NCBI GenBank assembly: GCA_947500445.1
Contig: CANMSB010000006.1
Span: 1 to 64,000, forward strand
Source of the DNA: an uncultured Flavobacteriaceae bacterium
GTDB lineage: Bacteria; Bacteroidota; Bacteroidia; Flavobacteriales; Flavobacteriaceae
DNA: 64,000 bases
Direction: 5' to 3'
In this document: one piece after another, positions 9,801 to 18,435 of the stretch
How the letters are laid out: each line of letters begins with the position of its first letter
Numbering within the stretch: the first letter of the stretch is position 1
Made by a program: the position numbers and the translations under genes
Notes under the pieces: generated by a model
Seen by the model: the letters and a program-made list of their open reading frames with translations, nothing else
Told to the model about the DNA's origin: nothing
Database searches by the model: none

Positions 9801-11971
9801 GTGAAACTTCCAACAGGAAACGCATTGGTCGCTGTAGCGTTCACCGTTTCGTTATCCAGGGCGTTCGGTCCACTAAAAGTCCAGTTCCCAAGTATAAAGG
9901 TAGCTCCATCGGGGCCGGTATTTGCAGTTCTATAGGCCCAGCCATCGGCATACTCCCAAGGTGCTCCACTGCCATCTACGGCAATTTCCCCAAAAACATC
10001 GATTACGTTTCCATCCTTAAAAAGTTCAATGGCATCGTCCCCGTTAATGGCCATGGCACCGGAAACGTAGTCCGGGGCAAAACCGAAAAAACTGGTAAAA
10101 CCGGTAGTTTCCGAAGCAACATACAAAAAACTGCCCGCAGCGGCGGCTTCGGCAGGGAAGCTAAATTCTACCCCATTGGTTCCGTTACCATTGTTGGCGG
10201 AACCCAACCCATATGCGCTAAGATCGGCAATGTCCTCGGTTACATAAAGCTCCACACCTTTGGGTACCCCACCGCTCAAAGGGCCGTCGAATACTCCGGA
10301 AATGACAATTGCATTTCCAGTCGAAGGAACCGAATCCAATGTTGTAAAAGATAGTATGTCGCTTGCTTCAGAGCTATTACCGGCGGCATCCACTGCCACA
10401 ATACGAATTTCGTATGCGGTATTTGGAAGTAACCTGGTCAGTTGGAAGCTGGTAGCACTTGTGTTCGCGAGTAATGTATTCTCCGTAAACAATTGATATT
10501 CTGTTACCCCGATATTATCGGTCGAAGCATCCCAACCGATTGTGGCGGTGTTGGAGGTAACCCCCGTTACCGACAAATTTAAAGGGGCCGATGGCGCTTC
10601 CATATCTACCGTAACCTCTTCCATATTCATGGTTCCGGGCGTGGGCACCAATACTCCATAAGTATCGGTATTTCTAGTTCCTCCCTGGCCATTGGGAAGG
10701 CGTTGCATGCTATTGTCCGCTGCATTGCCATCGCTATTTTCGTCTATTTGTTTCTGTCCCGTATTCAACAATGGCAATAGTTCCAGATCATCGGCATCGC
10801 CAGTCCCGTACACTAGGGCATCCAACAGATTAGTGGTCGTAATTGCCGTTCCCGTAGGAAAGGAAGCGGCATCATCTTGATAGAGTGCCACGGCATCGGC
10901 ACCATTTTGAATTCCGTTGGTGGTAAACGCTTCCAATGTTACATTGGGAACATTGGCACTACCGATTACGAAATAACCGTTTGCATCGGTCGTAAAACCG
11001 TCCAAATCAATGCTTGCATAACTTTCGTCGCTATTACCGTTATAAAGGACGATTACGAGACCGTCCAAAGCAGTATTGCCAAAACCGCCGTCATAAAGTT
11101 CAATAAACTCGGAAGCATCGGTGCCCGCCTGATCCGCATCTACTTCATTGATGACAATTTGCGCATCAACGCCCGTAAAACGATTTTCGGCCTGTGGTCC
11201 GCCCCAAATGGACGTTGCAAAGGCTGGATTATCAATAAAAGGATTGCGATTCCCCTGTATGCCCTCTAAGATTACATTTCGGTTCAGTTCTACCTGTGAA
11301 ACGGGATCTTCGGCGTTCCATACCAAGAAAATATCCGGTATATCCGCAGCATAGCTGTTGCCTCCGATACCAACCGTATTTGGAAGGCATCGATTTCCAT
11401 ACCGTAAGTACATATAGAACATCATTCTTGCAACGTCGCCTTTCCATTCGTCACCGGGATAGAACCCTCCGTTTATCGGACGGGCATTTCCGTCGGCATC
11501 CGTATAGCGTAAATTGCTTCGCACCCCATTGAACTGGACATCGGAGGCCCTAAGGTGATGCGCATCGGATCCCGGACCCGTTTCTCCAAGATTGGGGTTT
11601 CCCAACGATTTTGGATAGCTGTGCTCCCGGTTCCAGTCGCCGACATTGCCGCCGTTCCTATCTTTTGAGCGCGTTCGGTCATTGGTGCCATCCGTATCGG
11701 TATCATCATAACCGTAAATGAGAAATACCTTACTAGGGTCACCGGGATCCAAATCGGTTTGTTTTAAAGCGTCCCAAACTCCAGGGGTATACGTTAATAC
11801 GGTCGTTTGGGAATCCGTGACCAAAGTGGCAAGATTACTTTTTAGTACCGCTCCAGTGGCCGCAATGTCCGTTCCGGAATAGTAGGAGGGCACCTGTGCG
11901 TGTCCTTGGAAAATCCCGTAAATCAGGATAAAAAAGGCGATTGCAGATCGCCCGATGTAATTTCTTTTCAT
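6857..11971 (-). CDS. Giant T9SS-secreted double nuclease (endonuclease I + EEP nuclease)
   Basis: This 1704-residue exoprotein begins with a signal peptide ending near GHAQ (residue 26). Domains in order: endonuclease I/NucM-type nuclease (about 30-265; WNREHSYPKS near 112 and DAHHLRASDVQFNGVRSN near 135), lamin-tail domain 1 (268-450), fibronectin III (458-542), a related lamin-tail-like domain (550-725), lamin-tail domain 3 (727-910), an OB-fold region (916-1095), an endonuclease/exonuclease/phosphatase domain (about 1117-1410; VVTWNIEWFGEE at its start, SDHFPV at its end), two SprB/PKD-like repeats (1413-1575) and a T9SS sorting domain (about 1622-1704, beginning LETYPNPF). It should be exported across the outer membrane by T9SS and degrade extracellular DNA. 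Lamin-tail, OB and EEP modules together resemble ExeM-type nucleases; the extra N-terminal nuclease makes it bifunctional. A -7 box lies 25 bases upstream. Confidence 0.92.
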   Translation of the reverse strand: MKRNYIGRSAIAFFILIYGIFQGHAQVPSYYSGTDIAATGAVLKSNLATLVTDSQTTVLTYTPGVWDALKQTDLDPGDPSKVFLIYGYDDTDTDGTNDRTRSKDRNGGNVGDWNREHSYPKSLGNPNLGETGPGSDAHHLRASDVQFNGVRSNLRYTDADGNARPINGGFYPGDEWKGDVARMMFYMYLRYGNRCLPNTVGIGGNSYAADIPDIFLVWNAEDPVSQVELNRNVILEGIQGNRNPFIDNPAFATSIWGGPQAENRFTGVDAQIVINEVDADQAGTDASEFIELYDGGFGNTALDGLVIVLYNGNSDESYASIDLDGFTTDANGYFVIGSANVPNVTLEAFTTNGIQNGADAVALYQDDAASFPTGTAITTTNLLDALVYGTGDADDLELLPLLNTGQKQIDENSDGNAADNSMQRLPNGQGGTRNTDTYGVLVPTPGTMNMEEVTVDMEAPSAPLNLSVTGVTSNTATIGWDASTDNIGVTEYQLFTENTLLANTSATSFQLTRLLPNTAYEIRIVAVDAAGNSSEASDILSFTTLDSVPSTGNAIVISGVFDGPLSGGVPKGVELYVTEDIADLSAYGLGSANNGNGTNGVEFSFPAEAAAAGSFLYVASETTGFTSFFGFAPDYVSGAMAINGDDAIELFKDGNVIDVFGEIAVDGSGAPWEYADGWAYRTANTGPDGATFILGNWTFSGPNALDNETVNATATNAFPVGSFTSGPAQIVINEIDADNPGTDASEFIELYDGGTGNTALDGLVVVLYNGSDDQSYNNAIDLDGFTTDANGYFVIGSALVPNVDLVAFTTNGLQNGADAVALYEGDASSFPNDTPLLIDDSLIDALVYDTSDGDDAVLLTLLNPGEGQINEDAFGDKDGQSLQRLPNGTGGLRNTGAYEPALPTPGTENGAVPPAPDTISILEARNTAEGELVTVSGILTVSDQFAGSAYLQDDTAGIAIFDETVHGEGNFMIGDSITVTGTRSAFNEQVQLSSVTEVVNNGVPDQQILPRTITFNELGDYPGQLVRIANPDFPRPGDILFGNSNYELSDTSGIGEIRIDNDVAAIVGLGQPDSCSEVIGVVGRFFETYQLLPRSDSDLSCAEPYVPPRSTIAIDQAETFDVVTWNIEWFGEESNSPAAGNPMSDAIQRDSVRTILESLNADVIAVQEIVDVPLFEELIGTLPNYSYVLSPATSRPDATDGMQQKVGFIYNTNTVSVVDTRPLLESIHPLYNGGDDTALADYPVSDKTRFYASGRLPFLMTADVTIGGSSKRYDIVGLHARANSGSSPQERYDMRKFDVEVLKDSLDTQFADTNLILLGDFNDDVDETVADVDTTVSSYEVYTADTENYTVLSAALSEAGFRSFAFRENMIDHIAVSNEVVPTYIDETVSVGYAFYDNDYTNTVSDHFPVSARFVTEVIRLETVVTDNVSCNGGNDGAATAIVNGGVGPYTYLWSDGQTDAMASGLMAGEYSLTVTDALGATLEGTVLITEPEPIGLSVSEDIKLYLGYHPSGCKTIGITAMEGGLAPFTYAWSTGETTANIRVCPEETTDYTITVTDANGCTAEATVNIEVVDVRCGNGDYDKVEVCFRGRTFCVSRIAAWFYLYYGGTLGSCDGVAENTVTLETYPNPFTAYVIADLTVTKKSKVRFLVYNRYGRLIKRERAIIEAGNSKIELHFGYLRPGPYYLQTIINGSWYATEQLIKQ

Positions 11972-11995
11972 GGTGAGTTCATTTTATTAGTCGCA

Positions 11996-12003
11996 CAAAG
12001 GTA
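11996..12003 (-). promoter_or_regulatory. -7 box for the double-nuclease gene
   Basis: On the minus strand the bases read TACCTTTG, an exact TAnnTTTG match, 25 bases before the start codon at 11971. No TTG is seen at the -33 spacing, so this rests on the -7 element alone. Confidence 0.5.
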
Positions 12004-12207
12004 GCAAGATATGTAGGAATTATACCCGTGCATTATTAACCAAACGTTAAGAATTTATGGCTTGGATGACCGGCAACAGTACACAACAAAAAGCATCGCG
12101 ACCATGTATTCTTTTCGGGGCAATAAGGATGTTCCGAAAGGGTATAATAGTGCAAAGAACCTGCTATTTTGGTGTTCATCTCAACGGATTAGGAGTATTT
12201 TTGTGCC

Positions 12208-12966
12208 ATGACAGAATGGTACCATTATCCGATGCTGATCGGTATCGGTTTTCTGGTCGGTGGCATCAATACCATCGCCGGTGGTGGATCGTTGATCTCC
12301 CTTCCGATACTCATATTTCTGGGGTTACCGCCCAGCGTTGCCAATGGTACCAATAGGGTGGCTGTAGTGGTACAAAATGCGCTGGGATCTGCTGGCTTCG
12401 CGAGTAAAGGCGTTACTACGGCCCCCTTCAACATTTATTTGGGCATTTCGGCACTTCTCGGTGCCCTCTTGGGGGCCCATATTGCGGTTGACATCTCGGA
12501 AGCATTGTTCAATCGTATATTGGCGGGTGTAATGATCGTGGTGGTGTTTCTACTGTTGTTGAAACCCAAGATGCGGTTGGAGGTACCTAAAGAAAACATA
12601 AAAGGAAAACGATTATGGACGGCAGTCATCGCTTTTTTCTTTATCGGTATCTATGGTGGATTTATAAATGCCGGAATAGGCTTTATAATTATCTTATTTT
12701 TGCATCATGTTAACCGAATGACCCTTGTAAGGGCGAACGCGACAAAAACGGTCGTAGTATTGCTGTATACCCTGGCGGCCTTAACAGTTTTCGTTATCAA
12801 TGATAAAGTAGCGTGGGACGTAGGTGCGGTACTTGCCATAGGCAATGGTAGTGGTGCTTGGTTCGCGAGCAGGTTTTCGGTAGGCAAGGGTGACGGTTTT
12901 GTGAAGGTGCTTTTGATCATTATGATCATCATACTGTCCATAAAGCTATGGTTTTATGACCTATAA
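12208..12966 (+). CDS. TauE/SafE (DUF81) family membrane permease
   Basis: The 252-residue protein is almost entirely hydrophobic, with about eight transmembrane segments arranged as two repeats. The first repeat has the family signature GFLVGGINTIAGGGSLISLP near the N-terminus and the second FFIGIYGGFINAGIGFIIIL near residues 145-165. TauE/SafE proteins export or import sulfur-containing or organic anions such as sulfite or sulfoacetate; the substrate here is not deducible. It is read in the same direction as the nitroreductase and DegT genes that follow at short distances. TATTTTTG (12169-12204 region) resembles a -7 box but is too close to the ATG to be assigned. Confidence 0.85.
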   Translation: MTEWYHYPMLIGIGFLVGGINTIAGGGSLISLPILIFLGLPPSVANGTNRVAVVVQNALGSAGFASKGVTTAPFNIYLGISALLGALLGAHIAVDISEALFNRILAGVMIVVVFLLLLKPKMRLEVPKENIKGKRLWTAVIAFFFIGIYGGFINAGIGFIIILFLHHVNRMTLVRANATKTVVVLLYTLAALTVFVINDKVAWDVGAVLAIGNGSGAWFASRFSVGKGDGFVKVLLIIMIIILSIKLWFYDL

Positions 12967-13001
12967 GCCCGTAAGAACAATAATATGATCGAAATAATTT
13001 T

Positions 13002-13637
13002 ATGGAAGATAGTATAGAACATATGGAATGGCGCTACGCCGTTAAAAAATTTGATGCCGAACGCAGCCTGTCCGTTCCAAAGGTGGAAAAATTGAAAAAA
13101 GCGTTCAACCTTACGGCCACCTCTTACGGTCTGCAGCCGATACGAATGGTGGTAGTACAAAATAAAACGATCCAAGAGGCCTTGGTGACCCATTCATATG
13201 GACAGGAACAAGTGGCACAGGCATCGCATGTACTGGTCTTGTGTATCGAGAACGTTATCGACAAAGACTATATTACGGCGTATTTTGAACAAGTGGCAGA
13301 AATTCGCGGTACCAGTTCGACCATTTTAAAACCTTTCAAGGATTCATTGGTCGCCAATTTTTCCCAAAAAGAGGTATCCGAAGTCCGAAAATGGGCCACG
13401 AACCAAGCCTATTTGGCCATGGGCAACCTGTTGACGATCTGCGCCATGGAAAAAATCGATTCTTGTCCAATGGAAGGCTTTGTGCCCCAGGAATATGATC
13501 GTATACTACAATTGGAAGAGAAGGGGCTTTCCTCTGTTTTGGTAATGCCTGTCGGTTATCGTGCGGAGGACGATATGTTTGCCGACTTTAAGAAAGTGCG
13601 AAAAGATATTAAGGAAAGCATCATCGAGTTGCGCTAA
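13002..13637 (+). CDS. NAD(P)H-dependent nitroreductase family protein
   Basis: The 211-residue product has the nitroreductase fold of FMN-dependent NfsB-like enzymes that reduce nitro compounds or quinones. Visible signs are the N-terminal WRYAVKKFD (about 10-18), a common opening of the family in which the R and K contact FMN, SYGLQPIRMVVV (about 41-52), and the C-terminal region with YDRILQLEEKGLSSVLVMPVGYRAEDD (about 166-192), typical of the FMN phosphate-binding end. Length fits the family. It lies 35 bp downstream of the TauE/SafE permease and 34 bp upstream of the DegT aminotransferase, possibly one transcript. Physiological substrate unknown. Confidence 0.9.
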   Translation: MEDSIEHMEWRYAVKKFDAERSLSVPKVEKLKKAFNLTATSYGLQPIRMVVVQNKTIQEALVTHSYGQEQVAQASHVLVLCIENVIDKDYITAYFEQVAEIRGTSSTILKPFKDSLVANFSQKEVSEVRKWATNQAYLAMGNLLTICAMEKIDSCPMEGFVPQEYDRILQLEEKGLSSVLVMPVGYRAEDDMFADFKKVRKDIKESIIELR

Positions 13638-13671
13638 TTTGAGATGGTACACATTATAACAAAGGAACATT

Positions 13672-14865
13672 ATGCCGGGATTTGAACGTTTTGGAGCAGC
13701 CGAAAAGGAACAAGTAAGCGAAGTATTGGATACCGGGGTGTTGATGCGCTACGGATTTGACGGAATGCGAAATGGTACATGGAAAGCGCTTGAACTTGAG
13801 CGGGATTTGGCGAAACGCATGCAAGTGAAACACGCACAAACGGTAAGTAGCGGCACCGCTGCGCTGACCGTCGCTTTGGCCAGTGCCGGAGTAGGGGCAG
13901 GGGACGAGGTACTGATACCGACATTTACCTTTGTGGCCAGTTTTGAAGCGATTTTGGCGTTGGGTGCGGTACCCATTCTTGTGAATATCGACGATACCCT
14001 AACTTTGGATCCCGATGCGGTAGCAAAGGCGGTTACAAAACGAACCAAAGTGGTAATGCCCGTTCATATGTGCGGTTCTATGGCCGACTTGAGGGCTTTA
14101 AAAAACATTTGTGATCAACACGGACTGCTGCTGCTCGAAGATGCTTGCCAGGCGATTGGCGGCACTTACGAGGGCAAACCGCTGGGCAGTTATGGGGATT
14201 TGGGCTGTTTTTCCTTTGATTATGTAAAAACGATTACCTGTGGTGAAGGTGGCGCCATTATTACCGATTCGGACCTTTACAAACAGAACGCCGATCGGTA
14301 TTCAGATCATGGCCACGATCACATCGGTTCCGATAGAGGTGCGGAAACCCATCCATATTTAGGATATAATTTTCGTATTTCAGAGTTGAACGCTGCGGTA
14401 GGGGTGGCACAATTGAAACGATTGGACGAATTTCTTGCCGTTCAGGAAAGAAATTACAATATAGTGCACACTGCATTGAAAAACATACCTGAGGTCAGTT
14501 TTCGGCGCGTGCCCAAGGGCGGTGTTCAGAGCTATGCATTCCTAAACTTTTTTATGCCCACACAACAATTGGCAAAAAAGGTGCACACTGCGTTTGGTGA
14601 AAACGGGATCGATGCCTGCTTTTATTGGTACGATAACAATTGGCATTATTTTAGACAATGGGAACATCTGTTGCAGCAAAAGTCTTTAGGGAAAATGGCC
14701 GGAGCGGTATACGAGCAATGGCCCGATTACGACCGTATGGATTTTTCAACTTCCGACCATTGGATGGGCCGTACCGTCTCTTGTTTGATCAAGCTTGGTT
14801 GGGAAGTGGATGACATGGAATCAAGAGCGCAAAAGATGGCCGAAATCATCCGGGGGCTTGTTTGA
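13672..14865 (+). CDS. DegT/DnrJ/EryC1/StrS family aminotransferase
   Basis: A 397-residue PLP-dependent enzyme of the sugar aminotransferase family. The N-terminal half has VSSGTAALTVALASAGVG (the PLP phosphate region, about 59-76), VLIPTFTFVASFEA, and EDACQAIGG with the Asp that contacts the PLP ring. The predicted Schiff-base lysine is Lys186 in SFDYVKTITCGEGGA. Such enzymes make amino sugars for polysaccharides, glycans or secondary metabolites, yet here no other sugar-biosynthesis gene is adjacent, so the pathway is open. The ATG follows a purine-rich AAAGGAACAT stretch. After the stop, 171 bases without a gene separate it from convergent ribB. Confidence 0.9.
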   Translation: MPGFERFGAAEKEQVSEVLDTGVLMRYGFDGMRNGTWKALELERDLAKRMQVKHAQTVSSGTAALTVALASAGVGAGDEVLIPTFTFVASFEAILALGAVPILVNIDDTLTLDPDAVAKAVTKRTKVVMPVHMCGSMADLRALKNICDQHGLLLLEDACQAIGGTYEGKPLGSYGDLGCFSFDYVKTITCGEGGAIITDSDLYKQNADRYSDHGHDHIGSDRGAETHPYLGYNFRISELNAAVGVAQLKRLDEFLAVQERNYNIVHTALKNIPEVSFRRVPKGGVQSYAFLNFFMPTQQLAKKVHTAFGENGIDACFYWYDNNWHYFRQWEHLLQQKSLGKMAGAVYEQWPDYDRMDFSTSDHWMGRTVSCLIKLGWEVDDMESRAQKMAEIIRGLV

Positions 14866-15036
14866 GCTGGCCCTTTCTACGGTGTATCGAAGGAAGCAAG
14901 GGGCATCCAAAAACGTATGGTATTCTTTTGAAACATGCCATTCCGGGTCGATATAGCCCTATATCATTTTGTACGCAATGGCCGTTGTGGCAACTAGGGT
15001 TCTACAAATCGAGCTAAAACTGCGGTAAGATCTCTT

Positions 15037-16179
15037 TTAGAATGGAACATATTCCACGATTTCCAGCCCATACCCCACGATTCCCACTCTTTTGGCCTGT
15101 GCGCTGTTGGTAAGCAAACGCAATTTGCTAATGTTCAGATCGTGCAAAATTTGCGCTCCGATACCAAAGTCGCGAGTGTCCATATCTATTTTTGGCGCCT
15201 TATGAACGCCTTTCTTGTGCAGTTCCTTTAACTCCGCCAAACGCGCCAGTAGATTTAGCGATTCGGAATCTTGATTGATAAAAACAATGGCACCTTTGCC
15301 CTCTTCGTTTATGGCCTTGAACATGTCCTCCAACTGTTTATCGGGATTATGGGTCAATGTGCCCAATACATCATTGTTCACCAAGGTAGAATTGATTCGC
15401 GTCAATACCTTTTCATCCTTGCTCCAACTCCCTTTTGTAAGGGCGATATGAACGTGATTGTTGGTCGTTTGCTGGTATGCACGCAGTCGAAACGTCCCAA
15501 AACGGGTGGTAATTTCAAAATCCTCCTTTTTATCGATCAAACTATCATGTTCCATCCGATAGGCGACCAAATCTTCGATGGAGACGATTTTCAGGTCGAA
15601 TTTTTTCGCAACATCCATCAATTGAGGCAAACGGGCCATAGAGCCATCTTCGTTCATGATTTCCACAATAATGCCCGCCGGTTTTAAACCGGCCAAACGC
15701 GCAAAATCAATAGCCGCCTCGGTATGCCCCGTTCTTCGCAAAACCCCACCTTCCTTGGCGATCAAAGGAAAAATATGGCCTGGACGCGCAAGATCATATG
15801 GTTTTGTCGCAGAATCGGTCAATGCAACAACGGTTTTTGAACGGTCGGCCGCCGAAATCCCCGTGGTTACGCCGTTTCCCCTTAAATCTACCGATACGGT
15901 AAAAGCCGTTTCCAAAGGATCTGTGTTGTGGTTGACCATCATATGCAGGCCAAGTTCTTTGCAGCGACCTTCTGTCAAGGGGGCGCAGATAAGTCCTTTT
16001 CCATGGGTTGCCATGAAGTTTACCGTTTCCGGTGTTGCCAATTCCGCCGCGGCCAAAAAATCACCCTCGTTTTCACGGTTCTCATCATCGACCACAATAA
16101 TCACCTTGCCTTCGGCAATATCGGCAATGGCTTCGGAAATGGTATTCAGTTGTATGTTCTTCTCCATGGCAGTTGTCAT
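15037..16179 (-). CDS. ribB: 3,4-dihydroxy-2-butanone-4-phosphate synthase with degenerate GTP cyclohydrolase II domain
   Basis: The 380-residue protein has a complete N-terminal DHBP synthase domain (about 5-205; DDENRENEGDF, HTEAAIDFARLAG), which converts ribulose 5-phosphate to the riboflavin precursor. The C-terminal 170 residues align in shape with GTP cyclohydrolase II (HIALTKGSW, DTRDFGIGAQILHDL, RLLTNSAQAKRVGIVGYGLE), but the zinc cysteines and the catalytic arginine region RQEGRGIGL are absent, replaced by sequences such as LTRINSTLVNNDVLG and FINQDSESLNLL. It therefore should not perform the GTP step, and a separate RibA is expected elsewhere. It overlaps the LptF/G-type gene upstream by 4 bases (ATGA) and ends the ftsK operon. 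Start may be the second Met (residue 5). Confidence 0.9.
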   Translation of the reverse strand: MTTAMEKNIQLNTISEAIADIAEGKVIIVVDDENRENEGDFLAAAELATPETVNFMATHGKGLICAPLTEGRCKELGLHMMVNHNTDPLETAFTVSVDLRGNGVTTGISAADRSKTVVALTDSATKPYDLARPGHIFPLIAKEGGVLRRTGHTEAAIDFARLAGLKPAGIIVEIMNEDGSMARLPQLMDVAKKFDLKIVSIEDLVAYRMEHDSLIDKKEDFEITTRFGTFRLRAYQQTTNNHVHIALTKGSWSKDEKVLTRINSTLVNNDVLGTLTHNPDKQLEDMFKAINEEGKGAIVFINQDSESLNLLARLAELKELHKKGVHKAPKIDMDTRDFGIGAQILHDLNISKLRLLTNSAQAKRVGIVGYGLEIVEYVPF

Positions 16180-17768
16180 GTAACGGCTGTTTTTCTTTTA
16201 AATAGTTTTTTGAAAAAATCGGTAACCGCACTAAAGTTCATCATCCCTTTATCGGCCGTGGCACGTTTGGTTAAAAAGATGCCCAAAGGTAACATAATTA
16301 AGGTCGACAGCCAGGCGCCAAGGATAGGGTGAATGTTATTTTCCTTTGAATAATTGCCCGCAAAAACACCGACAAAATAATAGATTAAAAACAAGATGAT
16401 GGCGATTACCATAGGAAGGCCAACGCCCCCTTTTCTAATAATGGCCCCCAAGGGCGCACCGACAAAAAAGAGCACGATACAGGATAACGCCAAGGCATAC
16501 TTTTTATGTAACGATAAAATATGCATGTTGTATATTTTATAGCGTTTTTGCATCTCCTCTTTTTTTCCTTGTACGGAACTCAAAATACTTGAGGCCCCGT
16601 TTCTGGCGGCATTCATCACCTGTACACGTTGCCAATCCTGAAAAAGGTCCAAAACATTTGTTATTTTGGCCAATGAGTCCTTGGAAATTTTAGGCTGTTT
16701 TAAAACGGAGTCCTTTGCGGCGATCTCAGCGATAGGAGCGGTAATAGGGGTATCACCCTCATCTTCTTCCATGGCCTTCATCTGTTCCTGCTGTACTACG
16801 GACATCTGGGCGGGCATCTGATCGATTTTTGGGCTTCTATTCGCTGTGGTATCGGTAGTATTCAAAGGAACAAAACCGCCCATTCTGTTCACGATATTCT
16901 TGGAAAACGCTCCTACGATACGGAGGTTGTCGTTTTTTAGGGAATCGATATCTTTGATCAATCGCCCAACGTTTTTCATTTTATCGGTGCTGATATCCCT
17001 TTCTTCTTCCATATCCTGATCCATCTCTGGAATCTCTATATTGATGCGGTACACCTCAAAATCAGCTTTGGCAAAAGGATATTTTCGTTTCTTTTTATTG
17101 TCTTTGGCCTGAACATCGCGGTAGTAATGCCCATCGTTCAATACCAGTTGGATCAAATCGGAACGTTCGCTACTGACCAGCTCCCCCGTCTTCGCCTTTA
17201 TTACGGTATTATTAACGTTGGAGGCCGTTTTTTGATGGATGATGACATTTCTTAAAAAGCGGTCTTTCTCCCCAAACTTTTCATCGACCTTGATGCTCAT
17301 TCCCTCAAAATCGCTAAAAACGCCTTCTTCGATTGCGGCGGCAGGTTTGACCTTAGCGATGTTTCGCCGCATGTTGTAAATTTTTTGCTCCGATGCCGGG
17401 ATAACACTATTCGCAAAATAGAAGGTAACGCCGCCCAAAAACAATACAAAAACGATCAAGCTTAACATGGCCCGCTGTAGGGAGATGCCCGAGGCCTTCA
17501 TGGCGGCAAATTCATAGTTCTCGGCAAAGGTGCCAAAGGTGAGTATGGACGATAACAATACGGTAAGGGGAAGCACCTTTTCCGTGAGGTTGGGCATTAG
17601 ATAAAACAGAAATTTTCCAATAATGATGATATCCAAGCCTTTACCGGCCAAATCGTCGATAAACAACCAGATCGTTTGAAAGATAAAGATGAACATCAAT
17701 ATCACGAACGAACTGAAAAAATTGAATAAAAACCTCGATAGAATATATCGGTCTAGAAGTCGTAACAA
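16176..17768 (-). CDS. LptF/LptG family lipopolysaccharide export permease
   Basis: The 530-residue protein has the YjgP/YjgQ layout: an N-terminal membrane bundle (about residues 10-120) starting LDRYILSRFLFNFF, a large periplasmic beta-jellyroll with charged loops in the middle (about 130-415), and C-terminal helices (about 420-505). Bacteroidota versions carry a longer central domain than the 360-residue E. coli proteins, as here. It would form part of the LptBFG transporter that extracts LPS from the inner membrane. It is encoded 1 base after the lolA stop and overlaps ribB, so it sits inside the ftsK-lolA-lpt-ribB operon. Whether it is LptF or LptG cannot be settled from this sequence. 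Confidence 0.92.
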   Translation of the reverse strand: MLRLLDRYILSRFLFNFFSSFVILMFIFIFQTIWLFIDDLAGKGLDIIIIGKFLFYLMPNLTEKVLPLTVLLSSILTFGTFAENYEFAAMKASGISLQRAMLSLIVFVLFLGGVTFYFANSVIPASEQKIYNMRRNIAKVKPAAAIEEGVFSDFEGMSIKVDEKFGEKDRFLRNVIIHQKTASNVNNTVIKAKTGELVSSERSDLIQLVLNDGHYYRDVQAKDNKKKRKYPFAKADFEVYRINIEIPEMDQDMEEERDISTDKMKNVGRLIKDIDSLKNDNLRIVGAFSKNIVNRMGGFVPLNTTDTTANRSPKIDQMPAQMSVVQQEQMKAMEEDEGDTPITAPIAEIAAKDSVLKQPKISKDSLAKITNVLDLFQDWQRVQVMNAARNGASSILSSVQGKKEEMQKRYKIYNMHILSLHKKYALALSCIVLFFVGAPLGAIIRKGGVGLPMVIAIILFLIYYFVGVFAGNYSKENNIHPILGAWLSTLIMLPLGIFLTKRATADKGMMNFSAVTDFFKKLFKRKTAVT

Positions 17769-17769
17769 C

Positions 17770-18435
17770 TTAATTTTTTATGATGTAATACCCTTGCTCC
17801 TTGTATTTGCCTTCATTAAAGGTAAACAAGGTTTTTGATAAGGGTTGGTCCGTTTTAAAAGAATTAACGGTTATGGTGGTCACCGTACCGTTCTTACCCG
17901 TCTCGATCAGCTTATAAATGTGCTTTGTTTCGGCATCGATGCCCAACAAAATCGATTTGATTTCGGTATTGGTGTCGATAGGGACCAGTTTTACGAACTG
18001 TATTTTCCGCCCCTGAACCGTTTGTAGCACATCCCAAGAATAGGTATGGCCCTCCTTGTAGAAAGTAAGCATTTTGGAAGGGGTTATGGTGTTTTCTTCA
18101 TTGGAAGGGGTGTCAATGATCACTTCTTCGTTTTCGGGAACGATATTATACACCATTTTACCATCATACAATTGTTGAGCGCCGAGGTAATTGAACAAAT
18201 ATTTGTCTCCTTTTAGGGTGACATCACCGCGGGTCTCCGTATTTACATTGGCCTCCTTGTTATTGAGACTGTACTGGAAGTCCACAAAAATATTGTCGTA
18301 GCCCTTTACTTTGTTATACACATCGTCCAGTAGGGCTTTGGCTTTTTGCGACCCCTGTCCGAAAGATACCGCCGTCATACAAAACGTGACCGCGACCAAT
18401 ACAATAGTTCTCATAAATGGTTTAGTTTTTTTCAT
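17770..18435 (-). CDS. lolA: LolA-like outer-membrane lipoprotein carrier
   Basis: The 221-residue protein has a cleavable signal peptide (residues 1-26, ending near VSFGQ) and a single LolA-fold domain: a conserved early YDNIFVDFQYSLNN strand, then a run of beta-strands with KYLFNYLGAQQLYDGKMVYNIVPENEEV (about 83-110), ending with FKTDQPLSKTLFTF. LolA carries lipoproteins across the periplasm to the outer membrane. Its start codon lies within the last 14 bases of ftsK, and lptF/G follows 1 base later, so the three are translated from one transcript. This envelope grouping fits lipoprotein and LPS transport. Confidence 0.88.
   Translation of the reverse strand: MKKTKPFMRTIVLVAVTFCMTAVSFGQGSQKAKALLDDVYNKVKGYDNIFVDFQYSLNNKEANVNTETRGDVTLKGDKYLFNYLGAQQLYDGKMVYNIVPENEEVIIDTPSNEENTITPSKMLTFYKEGHTYSWDVLQTVQGRKIQFVKLVPIDTNTEIKSILLGIDAETKHIYKLIETGKNGTVTTITVNSFKTDQPLSKTLFTFNEGKYKEQGYYIIKN

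Noticed and set aside
9785-10354. 189-codon plus-strand frame inside the double-nuclease gene
   Set aside because: It lies opposite an intact, domain-rich gene; its own sequence shows no family features and its codons follow the antisense of conserved lamin-tail domains.
15656-16332. Two long plus-strand frames opposite ribB and the LptF/G gene
   Set aside because: They mirror the well-supported minus-strand operon and lack any independent support.
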